NCBI GenBank assembly: GCA_018713805.1
Contig: DVOF01000034.1
Coordinates: 1-7,146, forward strand
Direction of reading: 5' to 3'
From: Candidatus Aphodoplasma excrementigallinarum
GTDB lineage: Bacteria > Bacillota > Clostridia > UBA1381 > UMGS1253
DNA: 7,146 bases
Shown piece by piece: positions 1 through 5,393 of this stretch. The notes beneath the pieces are model-generated. The model was not told where the DNA came from. It saw only the letters and a list, made by a program, of their open reading frames with translations, and did no database searches. Each line of letters starts with the position of its first letter. The stretch's first letter is position 1. Made by a program: the position numbers and the translations under genes.

Positions 1-1
1 A

Positions 2-112
2 ACGGCACTGGGGAAAAAAGAGATTACGATGATTTTAGGTTGCATTTGTCTTGTACAGGTTGTCCTTTTTGAAAGCCTCTATACGTTTTTCAAATGGAAT
101 GACAGTTGGTAA
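2..112 (+). CDS. C-terminal fragment of a probable membrane protein
   Basis: An open frame enters from the left edge and ends at TAA 110-112, giving 36 residues. The fragment has a short polar start (about residues 1-8), a hydrophobic stretch at about 9-23 rich in I, L, V and C, and an aromatic, polar tail ending KWNDSW. This looks like a last transmembrane helix with a short tail. Two things support a real gene end: the stop lies 16 bases before a strong palindromic terminator, and no minus-strand gene needs this stretch. The other two plus-strand frames stop earlier (72 and 32). The family cannot be recognised from 36 residues, so no function is proposed. It could also be chance open reading. 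Confidence 0.4.
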   Translation, partial: TALGKKEITMILGCICLVQVVLFESLYTFFKWNDSW

Positions 113-128
113 AATCTTCACTAAATCA

Positions 129-154
129 AAAGCGCCTGCATATGCAGGCGCTTT
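129..154. terminator. Bidirectional intrinsic terminator between convergent genes
   Basis: This is a perfect 26-base palindrome (AAAGCGCCTGCA, TA, TGCAGGCGCTTT), which folds as a GC-rich hairpin of about 11 bp with a 4-base loop. On the minus strand it is followed by TTTTGATTT and starts 13 bases after the dnaC stop. On the plus strand the A-rich arm becomes TTTATT, 16 bases after the stop of the left-edge reading frame. It can therefore terminate both convergent transcripts. Confidence 0.85.
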
Positions 155-167
155 ATTCATATCCCGT

Positions 168-1160
168 TTACCCAAACATTTTTTTGAGCCGCACGTCGCC
201 GCCAAAAAACCGCACCGGCGTAAAGTGCTCCAAAATACGGGAGTGCAGCCGCTCCGAATACACCCTTGCGATCTCATTGATCGCATAATTTGTGCTGATG
301 ACCATTTTCTTACCGGACAGCAGCCGGTCGTTCACCAGCTCGAATAAAAACGACACCGTCTGCGCATTCGTCGCCTCGCTGCCTAAGTCGTCTATGATCA
401 GCAGGTCGCACTCCGCCAGCCTGTCAAACTCCGCGCGCGCACGCGCCGCGTCCGTCCGTCCGAACAGGTAGTCGCTATAGTACGAGAACAGCTTTGCCGC
501 GCTCTGGTAGATGACCGTATACCCACGGTCGATCAGCTCCTTAGCAACGCAGGTCGACAAAAACGTCTTGCCAAGCCCCACGCCGCCGTAAAAGAACAGC
601 CCCGGGCCCGGCTGGTCAAAGCTGCGCACAAACGCCTTGCACACGGCAAGCGCCTCCTCCATGGCCTCCCGCTGGGAAATGCCCGCCTTCTGGTCGACCG
701 TGTCGGAAAACAGCGAGAGGTCAAACTTGTCAAACCCCTGCGTTTCAAACAGGTTGAACAACTTGGAGGCATGGTACGCCTCCTTTTTCACAAACGCCTT
801 GAAGCACTCGCACGGTTTCCCGTCGATGTACCCTTCGTCTTTGCACAGCTTGCAGCGGTAGCGCATGTCGGTATAATCCTTTTCGTAGCCGGCCCTTTCA
901 AGCGCACGCTCCCGCATGGCGGACAGCATCTGCATGCTTTCCTTCAAGTCGTCCGCTATCGCCGGCGCCTTCTGCGGGTCTTTCAAAATTTCAAGCGCCG
1001 CGCCGCTCCCGACGCGGTCAATCTCCTCGTCGATTTGCTTGACCTCGGGACAGGCGTCGTACACCTCAAAGAGCCGCTGTTTCCGCTCCCGCGCCTCCAC
1101 CATACGCTGCGCCTCATAGGCGTTGAGCGCCTTTTTATAGATTTCCTGCTCGTAAGCCAT
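168..1160 (-). CDS. dnaC: DnaC/DnaI-family replicative helicase loader (AAA+ ATPase)
   Basis: The 330-residue protein should load the replicative DNA helicase onto single-stranded DNA at the origin or at restart sites. The N-terminal part (1-100) is charged and helical, with possible coiled coil. It is followed by a cysteine cluster, C103-x2-C106 and C117-x-C119, which probably binds zinc as in DnaI N-terminal domains. The C-terminal half is an AAA+ domain: Walker A GGVGLGKT (192-199), Walker B LLIIDDLG (253-260), sensor I STN (289-291) and a likely arginine finger in SERLHSR (R308). Its length fits Firmicute DnaI/DnaC loaders (about 310-330). The ATG at 1160 is preceded by AAGGAG at 8 bases. 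It lies 5 bases behind the dnaD stop, so the two genes are co-transcribed and probably translationally coupled. A terminator follows 13 bases after the TAA. It could be confused with IstB, but the N-terminal cysteine region and the dnaD neighbour argue against that. Confidence 0.93.
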   Translation of the reverse strand: MAYEQEIYKKALNAYEAQRMVEARERKQRLFEVYDACPEVKQIDEEIDRVGSGAALEILKDPQKAPAIADDLKESMQMLSAMRERALERAGYEKDYTDMRYRCKLCKDEGYIDGKPCECFKAFVKKEAYHASKLFNLFETQGFDKFDLSLFSDTVDQKAGISQREAMEEALAVCKAFVRSFDQPGPGLFFYGGVGLGKTFLSTCVAKELIDRGYTVIYQSAAKLFSYYSDYLFGRTDAARARAEFDRLAECDLLIIDDLGSEATNAQTVSFLFELVNDRLLSGKKMVISTNYAINEIARVYSERLHSRILEHFTPVRFFGGDVRLKKMFG

Positions 1161-1165
1161 CGCGC

Positions 1166-2140
1166 TTACTCCTTTCCAATCATTTTCTTGAGCTTACGCC
1201 GTGCAAGCGCGTCAATCTCCTCATAGTCGTAGCGGCCGGAACCGTATACCTCAAACGGTTTGGCCTGGTTTTGTTTGCCTGCCTGCGGCTGCTGCGCCGC
1301 GCTGCGCCGCTTAAGGCTCTCCTGCGCCTGTTCCGCAGTGCGGATTCCTTCCTTCATCCATGCTTGTAGCACCTTATTGATATACGCCATCGCCAGCCGC
1401 CCGGTCTTAGTTACGCTATAATCGTATGCAAAAGCCGCAAGCTCCACCGGCACACCCATCGTATACCATTCGCCGATGTAGCGCGTCTCGCTCGCCGTCA
1501 GCTTCCGGTCTGCAATACCGAATTCCTTCTGTATCTGATACAGGTAGGTACGTTTATAGCTTTGCCGCTCGATGTAGCGTTCCGCCTCCGCCACGGTACC
1601 AATCCCCATCTCGTGCCACGAGAGCGCCACCTTTTCAATATAGCGCATGTCCTTCTTGCCAAGCTCCACGCAGTATTCGAGCAGCCGCAGAATCAGCTCC
1701 GGCGCCATCCCCAGCCAGTCGTAGAGCCCGTAAAGCTTTTCGATAGCGGAGTAGGACAGCGTCCTGCCCAGAATTTTCTGCGCGAGCGCAAGCATGTCGG
1801 AAAGCTGCTTGTCCGACTCCAGAATCGCGCCGACTTCGCCGGGCCGGTAAGACGGCGCCTCCTCCGCCAGAGGAACGTGCGCGCCCGCCTCCGGGCAGAG
1901 CGACAGGCTTCCCTGTGCGCCGAGCCGGATAAGCCCCTGCCGCACAAGCTCGCGCACAGCCTCCCCGACCCTTTCCCCAGGCATGCTTAAAAAGCGTCCC
2001 ACCTCGGAAACGCTTGTTGTCCCGCCGTTTTGCTCTGACAGATATTTTATGTAGATATACAGCTTGACGCATTCCCCGTCAAGCCCCGGCAGCACCCGCA
2101 AAAGCGCCTGCCCGCCAATCTCTACGCCCCGTTGTGCCAT
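1166..2140 (-). CDS. dnaD: DnaD-domain primosomal/replication initiation protein
   Basis: The 324-residue protein resembles DnaD/DnaB primosome proteins, which remodel origin DNA and recruit the helicase loader. Residues about 20-85 look like a winged helix (EVGRFLSMPGERVGEAVRELVRQGLI). Two tandem DnaD-like C-terminal (DDBH2) domains follow, at about 128-190 and 213-275. Each ends in the family signature Y-I-x-K-V-x3-W (YIEKVALSW near 167-175, YINKVLQAW at 253-261). A Gln/Ala-rich linker (about 280-295) joins a conserved-looking C-terminal tail with YDYEEIDALARRKL, as seen in clostridial DnaD proteins. Upstream in frame there is also TTG at 2155. I chose ATG at 2140 because GGAGAG (2148-2153) sits 7 bases ahead of it, and that site would lie inside the gene if TTG were used. 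The dnaC helicase loader follows directly. The protein has the two-domain architecture of DnaB (Bacillus) as much as of DnaD, so the exact orthologue is uncertain. Confidence 0.9.
   Translation of the reverse strand: MAQRGVEIGGQALLRVLPGLDGECVKLYIYIKYLSEQNGGTTSVSEVGRFLSMPGERVGEAVRELVRQGLIRLGAQGSLSLCPEAGAHVPLAEEAPSYRPGEVGAILESDKQLSDMLALAQKILGRTLSYSAIEKLYGLYDWLGMAPELILRLLEYCVELGKKDMRYIEKVALSWHEMGIGTVAEAERYIERQSYKRTYLYQIQKEFGIADRKLTASETRYIGEWYTMGVPVELAAFAYDYSVTKTGRLAMAYINKVLQAWMKEGIRTAEQAQESLKRRSAAQQPQAGKQNQAKPFEVYGSGRYDYEEIDALARRKLKKMIGKE
1169..1174 (-). promoter_or_regulatory. Ribosome binding site of dnaC inside the end of dnaD
   Basis: AAGGAG on the minus strand lies 8 bases before the dnaC ATG. 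It is made from the last two sense codons of dnaD (AAG GAG) directly before TAA, so ribosomes finishing dnaD pass over the dnaC start signal. This supports coupled translation. Confidence 0.8.
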
Positions 2141-2147
2141 TTGTACT

Positions 2148-2153
2148 CTCTCC
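2148..2153 (-). promoter_or_regulatory. Ribosome binding site that fixes the dnaD start
   Basis: GGAGAG on the minus strand stands 7 bases before ATG 2140. The in-frame TTG at 2155 overlaps it and has no purine-rich site of its own at a good distance, so the ATG is preferred. Confidence 0.7.
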
Positions 2154-2178
2154 AAACGATTGACAATTCTCTGTTTTT

Positions 2179-2207
2179 ATTTTAGCACAGTTTTATCCGG
2201 AAGTACA
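2179..2207 (-). promoter_or_regulatory. Sigma-A-type promoter of dnaD-dnaC
   Basis: On the minus strand there is an extended -10, TGC-TAAAAT (hexamer at 2179-2184), with a 17-base spacer and a weak -35, TGTACT (2202-2207). The expected transcript start is near 2172, about 32 bases before the dnaD ATG. The imperfect inverted repeat GAAAT-N3-ATTTC (2210-2222) lies just upstream of the -35 and could be an operator, though that is speculative. The promoter lies after the terminator at 2247-2272, so dnaD-dnaC is probably independent of the sporulation genes. Confidence 0.65.
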
Positions 2208-2246
2208 GAGAAATATTATTTCACGTTCCCGGGTGTTTTTCCATAA

Positions 2247-2272
2247 ATAAAAAAAACGGCGGGCCGCCGTTG
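2247..2272 (-). terminator. Intrinsic terminator after the 42-residue gene
   Basis: On the minus strand, AACGGCGG and CCGCCGTT form an almost fully palindromic GC stem (2255-2271). It is followed by eight T residues and then ATTTA. The stem starts 11 bases after the stop of the small gene at 2283. It separates the sigG/small-gene transcription from the dnaD promoter. Confidence 0.85.
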
Positions 2273-2282
2273 CGCTTCGGAA

Positions 2283-2411
2283 TTATTTTTCCGAATGCAG
2301 CTTTACCGGCTCGCCCGCAAAGATCAAATCGTCGATATCTCGGATTTGCGTTTCCGAATGCTGTGCGCTCTCCTCCACTATGCAGGACGGACGCTTCTTT
2401 GTTTCTTCCAT
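2283..2411 (-). CDS. Small hypothetical protein, 42 residues
   Basis: This short reading frame runs from ATG 2411 to TAA 2283-2285. It begins MEETKKRPSCIVEESAQHSE and ends with DDLIFAGEPVKLHSEK. Three features support it as a real gene: AAAGGGG 8 bases before the ATG, a strong terminator 11 bases after the stop, and its place as the only sensible reading in an otherwise unexplained gap between sigG and dnaD. The product is soluble, charged and acidic in its middle. It has one cysteine, no membrane segment and no signal peptide. I do not recognise a family. The CxxC zinc motifs of the sigma-G inhibitor Gin are absent. A longer minus-strand frame over the same stretch (start 2511) has no ribosome binding site and crosses both terminators, so it is a shadow. 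Expression may come from readthrough of sigG or from its own promoter near 2452-2459. Confidence 0.6.
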   Translation of the reverse strand: MEETKKRPSCIVEESAQHSETQIRDIDDLIFAGEPVKLHSEK

Positions 2412-2457
2412 TGCTCTTGCCCCTTTCTGTTAAGTCATACCAATCTGTTTCATTGTA

Positions 2458-2489
2458 TGCGGCGGCGCCCCGTTTGGTTCGCCGCCGCA
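2458..2489. other. GC-rich hairpin of unknown role between sigG and the small gene
   Basis: GCGGCGGCG (2459-2467) pairs perfectly with CGCCGCCGC (2480-2488), extended by one T-A pair, around a 12-base loop. On neither strand is the hairpin followed by a T-run: on the minus strand ATACAATG follows, on the plus strand a run of A. It is therefore not a standard intrinsic terminator. It sits directly behind the U-tract of the sigG terminator and directly before a CATACAAT box, so it may be an RNA 3' end block, a protein binding site or a leader element. Confidence 0.6.
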
Positions 2490-2525
2490 AAAAAAGAGGG
2501 CCGGCGCGCACAGCGGCCAGTCCTC
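2489..2525 (-). terminator. Intrinsic terminator of sigG
   Basis: On the minus strand GAGG...GGCCG pairs with CGGCC...CTC, with a small 5' bulge and a loop of about 10 bases, followed by seven T residues (2489-2495). It starts about 43 bases after the sigG stop. The bulge makes it weaker than the other two terminators, so some readthrough into the small gene is possible. Confidence 0.65.
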
Positions 2526-2568
2526 CGCGTCTACGATACTTGCTCTTTTTTATACTATCTATTCTATG

Positions 2569-3339
2569 CTACATATACTTGCGCATATGCGCGATTGCGC
2601 TCTTTTCCAAGCGCGAAACCTGCGCCTGGCTGATGCCGATTTCGTCCGCGACCTCCATCTGAGTCCTGCCCTGGAAAAACCGCAGGTTCAGGATATGCTT
2701 TTCCCGGCTGCTCAGGCGTTTCATCGCCTCGTTGAGGCCAATCTGCTCGAGCCACTGGTCGTCGCAGCTCTTTTCGTCCTTGACCTGGTCCATGACAAAG
2801 ATGGCGTCTCCGCCGTCGTGGTAGACCGGCTCGTAGAGCGACACCGGGTCGGCGATGGCGTCGAGCGCAAATACGACATCCTCCTTTTCCATGCCGAGCT
2901 CCTTTGCGATTTCGCTCACGGTCGGCTCCTTCTGGTTCTGCGCGGTCAGGCGTTCCTTGACCTGAAGCGCCTTGTACGCCGTGTCGCGCAGCGAGCGGCT
3001 CACCCGGATAGAATTATTGTCGCGCAGATACCGGCGGATTTCCCCAATAATCATGGGGACAGCATAGGTCGAAAACCGCACGCCCACAGACAAATCAAAG
3101 TTGTCGATCGACTTGATTAGGCCGATACAGCCCACCTGGAACAGATCGTCGGCCGCCTCCCCGCGGGAGTTGAAGCGCTGGATTACGCTCAGCACAAGGC
3201 GGAGGTTGCCCTGTATAAACTCCTCCCGCGCTTTGGTGTCGCCCTCCTTGATTTTTTTTAAAAGCTCCATCTTTTTGTCGTTGGACAGGTTGGGCAATTT
3301 GGCTGTGTTTACACCGCAGATTTCGACTTTGTTGATCAT
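2569..3339 (-). CDS. sigG: RNA polymerase sigma factor sigma-G (late forespore)
   Basis: This 256-residue sigma-70-family factor directs late forespore transcription after engulfment. It carries the diagnostic sigma-G N-terminus NKVEICGV (3-10). Region 2 spans about 44-116, with NLRLVLSVIQRF, DDLFQVGCIGLIKSIDNFD and RFSTYAVPMIIGEIRRYLRD. Region 3 lies at about 117-175 (RSLRDTAYKALQV and FALDAIADPVSLYEP). Region 4, at about 205-252, includes the helix-turn-helix EVADEIGISQAQVSRLEK. Both the length and the sequence closely follow Bacillus subtilis SigG (about 260). ATG 3339 has AGGAGG (3348-3353) 8 bases upstream. The gene lies 83 bases behind sigE with no terminator between, so readthrough from spoIIGA-sigE is likely. 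It also has a forespore-type promoter at 3388-3417. Sigma-F is the only close alternative, but the N-terminus and the sigE neighbour point to sigma-G. Confidence 0.97.
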   Translation of the reverse strand: MINKVEICGVNTAKLPNLSNDKKMELLKKIKEGDTKAREEFIQGNLRLVLSVIQRFNSRGEAADDLFQVGCIGLIKSIDNFDLSVGVRFSTYAVPMIIGEIRRYLRDNNSIRVSRSLRDTAYKALQVKERLTAQNQKEPTVSEIAKELGMEKEDVVFALDAIADPVSLYEPVYHDGGDAIFVMDQVKDEKSCDDQWLEQIGLNEAMKRLSSREKHILNLRFFQGRTQMEVADEIGISQAQVSRLEKSAIAHMRKYM

Positions 3340-3387
3340 ATTCGCTGCCTCCTAGGAAAGTTATGTACAGCGATATAAACACAGTTT

Positions 3388-3417
3388 TAGTATAGCTGCC
3401 CGGCAAATTTTTTATAC
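3388..3417 (-). promoter_or_regulatory. Forespore (sigma-F/sigma-G-type) promoter of sigG
   Basis: On the minus strand the -35 GTATA (3413-3417) is followed, after 18 bases, by TATACTA (3388-3394). This is one mismatch from the sigma-G -10 CATACTA. Read with a 15-base spacer, the overlapping AGCTATACTA fits the sigma-F -10 pattern GGNNANANTN except at its first G. Both forespore factors could use it, which agrees with the known control of sigG by sigma-F and by itself in Bacillus. The expected start is near 3381, about 42 bases before the sigG ATG. The -35 begins only 6 bases after the sigE stop. Confidence 0.7.
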
Positions 3418-3422
3418 CGGCA

Positions 3423-4151
3423 TTACGTCATTTTCATGATTTCTTTTTTAAGCCGGACGATGATGCGTTTTTCGAGCCGGGAGATATACGACTGCGAGAT
3501 GCCAAGCATATCGGCGACCTCCTTCTGCGTCCGTTCCTCGTGCCCGCGCAGTCCGAAGCGCAGCTCCATAATGCGCTGTTCCCGCTCGGACAGCTTACTG
3601 ATAGCGAGGTCTAAGAGCGCGCGGTCCACCTCTTCCTCCAGCCCCTGGTTGATCACGTCCCCCTCTGCGGACAAAATGTCCGAGAGCAGCAGCTCGTTGC
3701 CGTCCCAGTCCACATTGAGTGGCTCGTCGATGGAGATTTCCGTTTTGATGTTCTGGTTCTTGCGCAGATACATCAGGATTTCGTTTTCAATACAGCGCGA
3801 CGCATACGTGGCAAGCTTGATGTTCTTGTCCGGCTTGAAGGTATTGATCGCCTTGATCAGCCCAATGCTCCCGATCGAGATTAAATCTTCAATTCCGACG
3901 TTTGTATTTTCAAACTTGCGCGCAATGTAGACAACGAGACGCAGGTTGTGCTCGATCAGCGCCGTTTTTACACTCTCGTCCGTGCCGAGCCGCGCGAGCA
4001 GCTCCGCCTCCTCCTGCGGCGTCAGCGGCGCGGGAAGCGTCTCGCTTCCGCCGATGTAGTAGACCTCGTCGTCGATGAGGCTTTTGATGCGCACAAGGAT
4101 TTTGGCACATTTGAGCCGGGCCGCCATGTGGAGTTTCTGCGCAAGCTTCAT
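3423..4151 (-). CDS. sigE: RNA polymerase sigma factor sigma-E precursor (early mother cell)
   Basis: The 242-residue pro-sigma-E directs early mother-cell transcription after SpoIIGA removes its N-terminal pro-sequence. Residues 1-31 form a basic, amphipathic pro-region. It is followed by the conserved processing motif DEVYYIGGSE (28-37), so mature sigma-E starts near Y31/Y32. The pro-region is a few residues longer than in Bacillus subtilis. Region 2 spans about 68-135 (NLRLVVYIARKFEN, EDLISIGSIGLIKAINTF, KLATYASRCIENEILMYLR). The EPLNVDWDGNELLLSD stretch (143-158) is typical of sigma-E. Region 4 (about 183-240) contains the helix-turn-helix EVADMLGISQSYISRLEKR. ATG 4151 has GGAGG (4160-4164) 8 bases upstream. 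The gene lies 37 bases behind spoIIGA in one operon, as in other spore formers. Confidence 0.97.
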   Translation of the reverse strand: MKLAQKLHMAARLKCAKILVRIKSLIDDEVYYIGGSETLPAPLTPQEEAELLARLGTDESVKTALIEHNLRLVVYIARKFENTNVGIEDLISIGSIGLIKAINTFKPDKNIKLATYASRCIENEILMYLRKNQNIKTEISIDEPLNVDWDGNELLLSDILSAEGDVINQGLEEEVDRALLDLAISKLSEREQRIMELRFGLRGHEERTQKEVADMLGISQSYISRLEKRIIVRLKKEIMKMT

Positions 4152-4188
4152 GGTTCTCTCCTCCCCTGTCTTGTTTTTGTATCCTGTT

Positions 4189-5088
4189 TTATAGGTTTAC
4201 CATAACGCGCGGATGGATCAGCGCGTCGTAGCGCGGGCTCTGGGATAAGGGCTTTGCACAAAGCCCGATCAGCGCGCCGCGCTCATAGGGCCTGCCGTCC
4301 ACGTCGAGCCTGCTGGGCAGAAACGCGAGCATCACGTCCCCGCACGTGCCAAGCGCGCGGTACGGCACGAGCCGGAACGGCGTGTCGCACACAAGCTCGA
4401 CCTTGATTTTGTCCGAGTCTGTCTTCTCCACGTCGCACAGCCGCGTATAAAAGTCCTCGCCTTTAAAAAGCGGCTTGACCGATTCGATCGTGCATACAAT
4501 GACCGGCAGGTTCGTCACCGGGTCGGAAACGGAATTTGCCGTGTCCAGCAGCGCGTGCATCTGGACGCTTTTCGTCCCATACGCAACCGTAAGACGGTGC
4601 ATGTTTGCGCCGTGCGCCAGCCGCTTGGTGTAGAGCCGCTCCGCAACGTGTAAAAACGCGTAGTACAGCGCTGCTGCGCCGAGCAGTATCAGCGGGTTTA
4701 CGCCAATATAAAAGACCCCGTTCGATACGGCGGCCCCCACCTTTGGCCCAAGCGAAGTAAAGTAAAATAAAGCAAAGGCCGTCCCCGCCAGCGCAAAACT
4801 CGACAAATAAAACATCCCCAGCAGGGAAAAAAACTCCCGCACGCGCCCGGCCCGGAACGAAACCAGGACGATCGCCCCGCTTGCAAGCAACTTGCATACT
4901 GCGCTGTATAAGAGCGGGATGTCGGGGAAAAACATAAAGACGCTGTACAGGCTTCCTACTGCCGCGCCGATAAGCAGGCGCCATGTGCGCGCCTTGTTTT
5001 TGCAGATTTTTCTGGTCAGGCAGAGCAAAAAAAAGTCAGCTATAAAATTCGTCAGAAACAGAATATCCAGATATACAGTCGGTCTCAT
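4189..5088 (-). CDS. spoIIGA: SpoIIGA, membrane aspartic protease processing pro-sigma-E
   Basis: The 299-residue membrane protein cleaves the pro-sequence of sigma-E at the sporulation septum, after a signal from SpoIIR. It starts with the family hallmark TVYLDILFLTNFIADFF. Five hydrophobic segments lie at about 4-24, 35-54, 57-77, 86-111 and 124-148. The cytoplasmic protease domain spans about 165-299. The predicted catalytic Asp is D182, in LLDTANSVSDPVTNLPVIV, aligned with D183 of Bacillus subtilis. The usual D-[ST]-G is here D-T-A (A184, codon GCA at 4537-4539). Conserved downstream blocks RLVPYRALG and YDALIHP are present. ATG 5088 is chosen because GGGGA (5097-5101) stands 8 bases ahead and the product then begins like its relatives. 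The in-frame GTG at 5112 would add eight unlikely residues. Being next to sigE makes the assignment very safe. Confidence 0.95.
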   Translation of the reverse strand: MRPTVYLDILFLTNFIADFFLLCLTRKICKNKARTWRLLIGAAVGSLYSVFMFFPDIPLLYSAVCKLLASGAIVLVSFRAGRVREFFSLLGMFYLSSFALAGTAFALFYFTSLGPKVGAAVSNGVFYIGVNPLILLGAAALYYAFLHVAERLYTKRLAHGANMHRLTVAYGTKSVQMHALLDTANSVSDPVTNLPVIVCTIESVKPLFKGEDFYTRLCDVEKTDSDKIKVELVCDTPFRLVPYRALGTCGDVMLAFLPSRLDVDGRPYERGALIGLCAKPLSQSPRYDALIHPRVMVNL

Positions 5089-5096
5089 CCATGCTA

Positions 5097-5101
5097 TCCC
5101 C
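5097..5101 (-). promoter_or_regulatory. Ribosome binding site that fixes the spoIIGA start
   Basis: GGGGA on the minus strand lies 8 bases before ATG 5088. It lies inside the extra codons that a start at GTG 5112 would need, so the ATG is favoured. Confidence 0.65.
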
Positions 5102-5151
5102 GTTCGGCGCACACAGGCGGTTTTTCTTGTTTGTTTTGTTATCGTGTTTTT

Positions 5152-5160
5152 AGTATAACA
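5152..5160 (-). promoter_or_regulatory. Extended -10 of the spoIIGA-sigE promoter
   Basis: TG-T-TATACT on the minus strand is a good extended -10. The predicted start is near 5145, giving a leader of about 57 bases before the ATG. No recognisable -35 hexamer exists at 17 bases (CATTTT) or at the 22-base spacing known from Bacillus spoIIG (AACTAC). The lack of a -35 fits an activator-dependent promoter, as Spo0A-controlled spoIIG is in Bacillus. Confidence 0.55.
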
Positions 5161-5210
5161 GGACAGGCGGGAAAAAAATGTAGTTTTGCGGCGGCGCGGA
5201 GAAAATTTAG

Positions 5211-5231
5211 ACTGACAAAAAATTAGACAAA
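5211..5231 (-). promoter_or_regulatory. Candidate tandem Spo0A boxes upstream of spoIIGA
   Basis: On the minus strand TTTGTCTAA (5223-5231) and TTTGTCAGT (5211-5219) stand in tandem, 12 bases apart. They match the Spo0A box TTTGTCRAA at about 8 and 7 of 9 positions. They lie about 66-86 bases before the predicted spoIIGA start. Bacillus spoIIG also has an upstream Spo0A site in this range. No good box overlaps the -35 region, so a proximal site is missing or degenerate. Confidence 0.5.
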
Positions 5232-5364
5232 ACCGCGCGCACCGACAGCAAGCGCAGGATGCGGACGGATTTCATCTTTCTTCCCGTGCGGCGCGGAGCA
5301 GTTTTTGCAGAATATGGCGGCGGCAGCCAGACTGGGCAAGCGGTGTGCGCGGCAATTCCGCGCC

Positions 5365-5393
5365 TTGACAAAAGAGGGGTTGTGTGGCATAAT
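5365..5393 (+). promoter_or_regulatory. Strong sigma-A promoter of the transporter operon
   Basis: A perfect -35 TTGACA (5365-5370), a 17-base spacer and a -10 CATAAT (5388-5393, one mismatch) predict a start near 5400. This leaves a leader of about 30 bases before ATG 5431. The promoter argues against the upstream start codons at 5305 and 5314, which lie before it. Confidence 0.85.

Noticed and set aside
2221..2511. A 96-residue minus-strand frame between sigG and dnaD.
   Set aside because: It has no ribosome binding site, runs through the hairpin and the terminator at 2247-2272, and has an odd Arg/Gly-rich composition. The 42-residue frame at 2283-2411 has proper signals.
2566..3120. A 184-residue plus-strand frame opposite sigG.
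   Set aside because: It is a shadow of the strongly conserved sigG coding strand and has no start signals of its own. Similar antisense frames over dnaC, dnaD, sigE and the transporter were left out for the same reason.
5207..5275. A 22-residue minus-strand frame (ATG 5275 to TAA 5207) with a GAAGAAAG-like sequence before it.
   Set aside because: It is very short, covers the Spo0A-like boxes and has no recognisable product or terminator, so it is probably chance.
5191..5298. The 11-base direct repeat GCGGCGCGGAG at 5191-5201 and 5288-5298.
   Set aside because: It is a low-complexity GC motif with only two copies at an arbitrary distance. There is no sign of an attachment site or mobile element.
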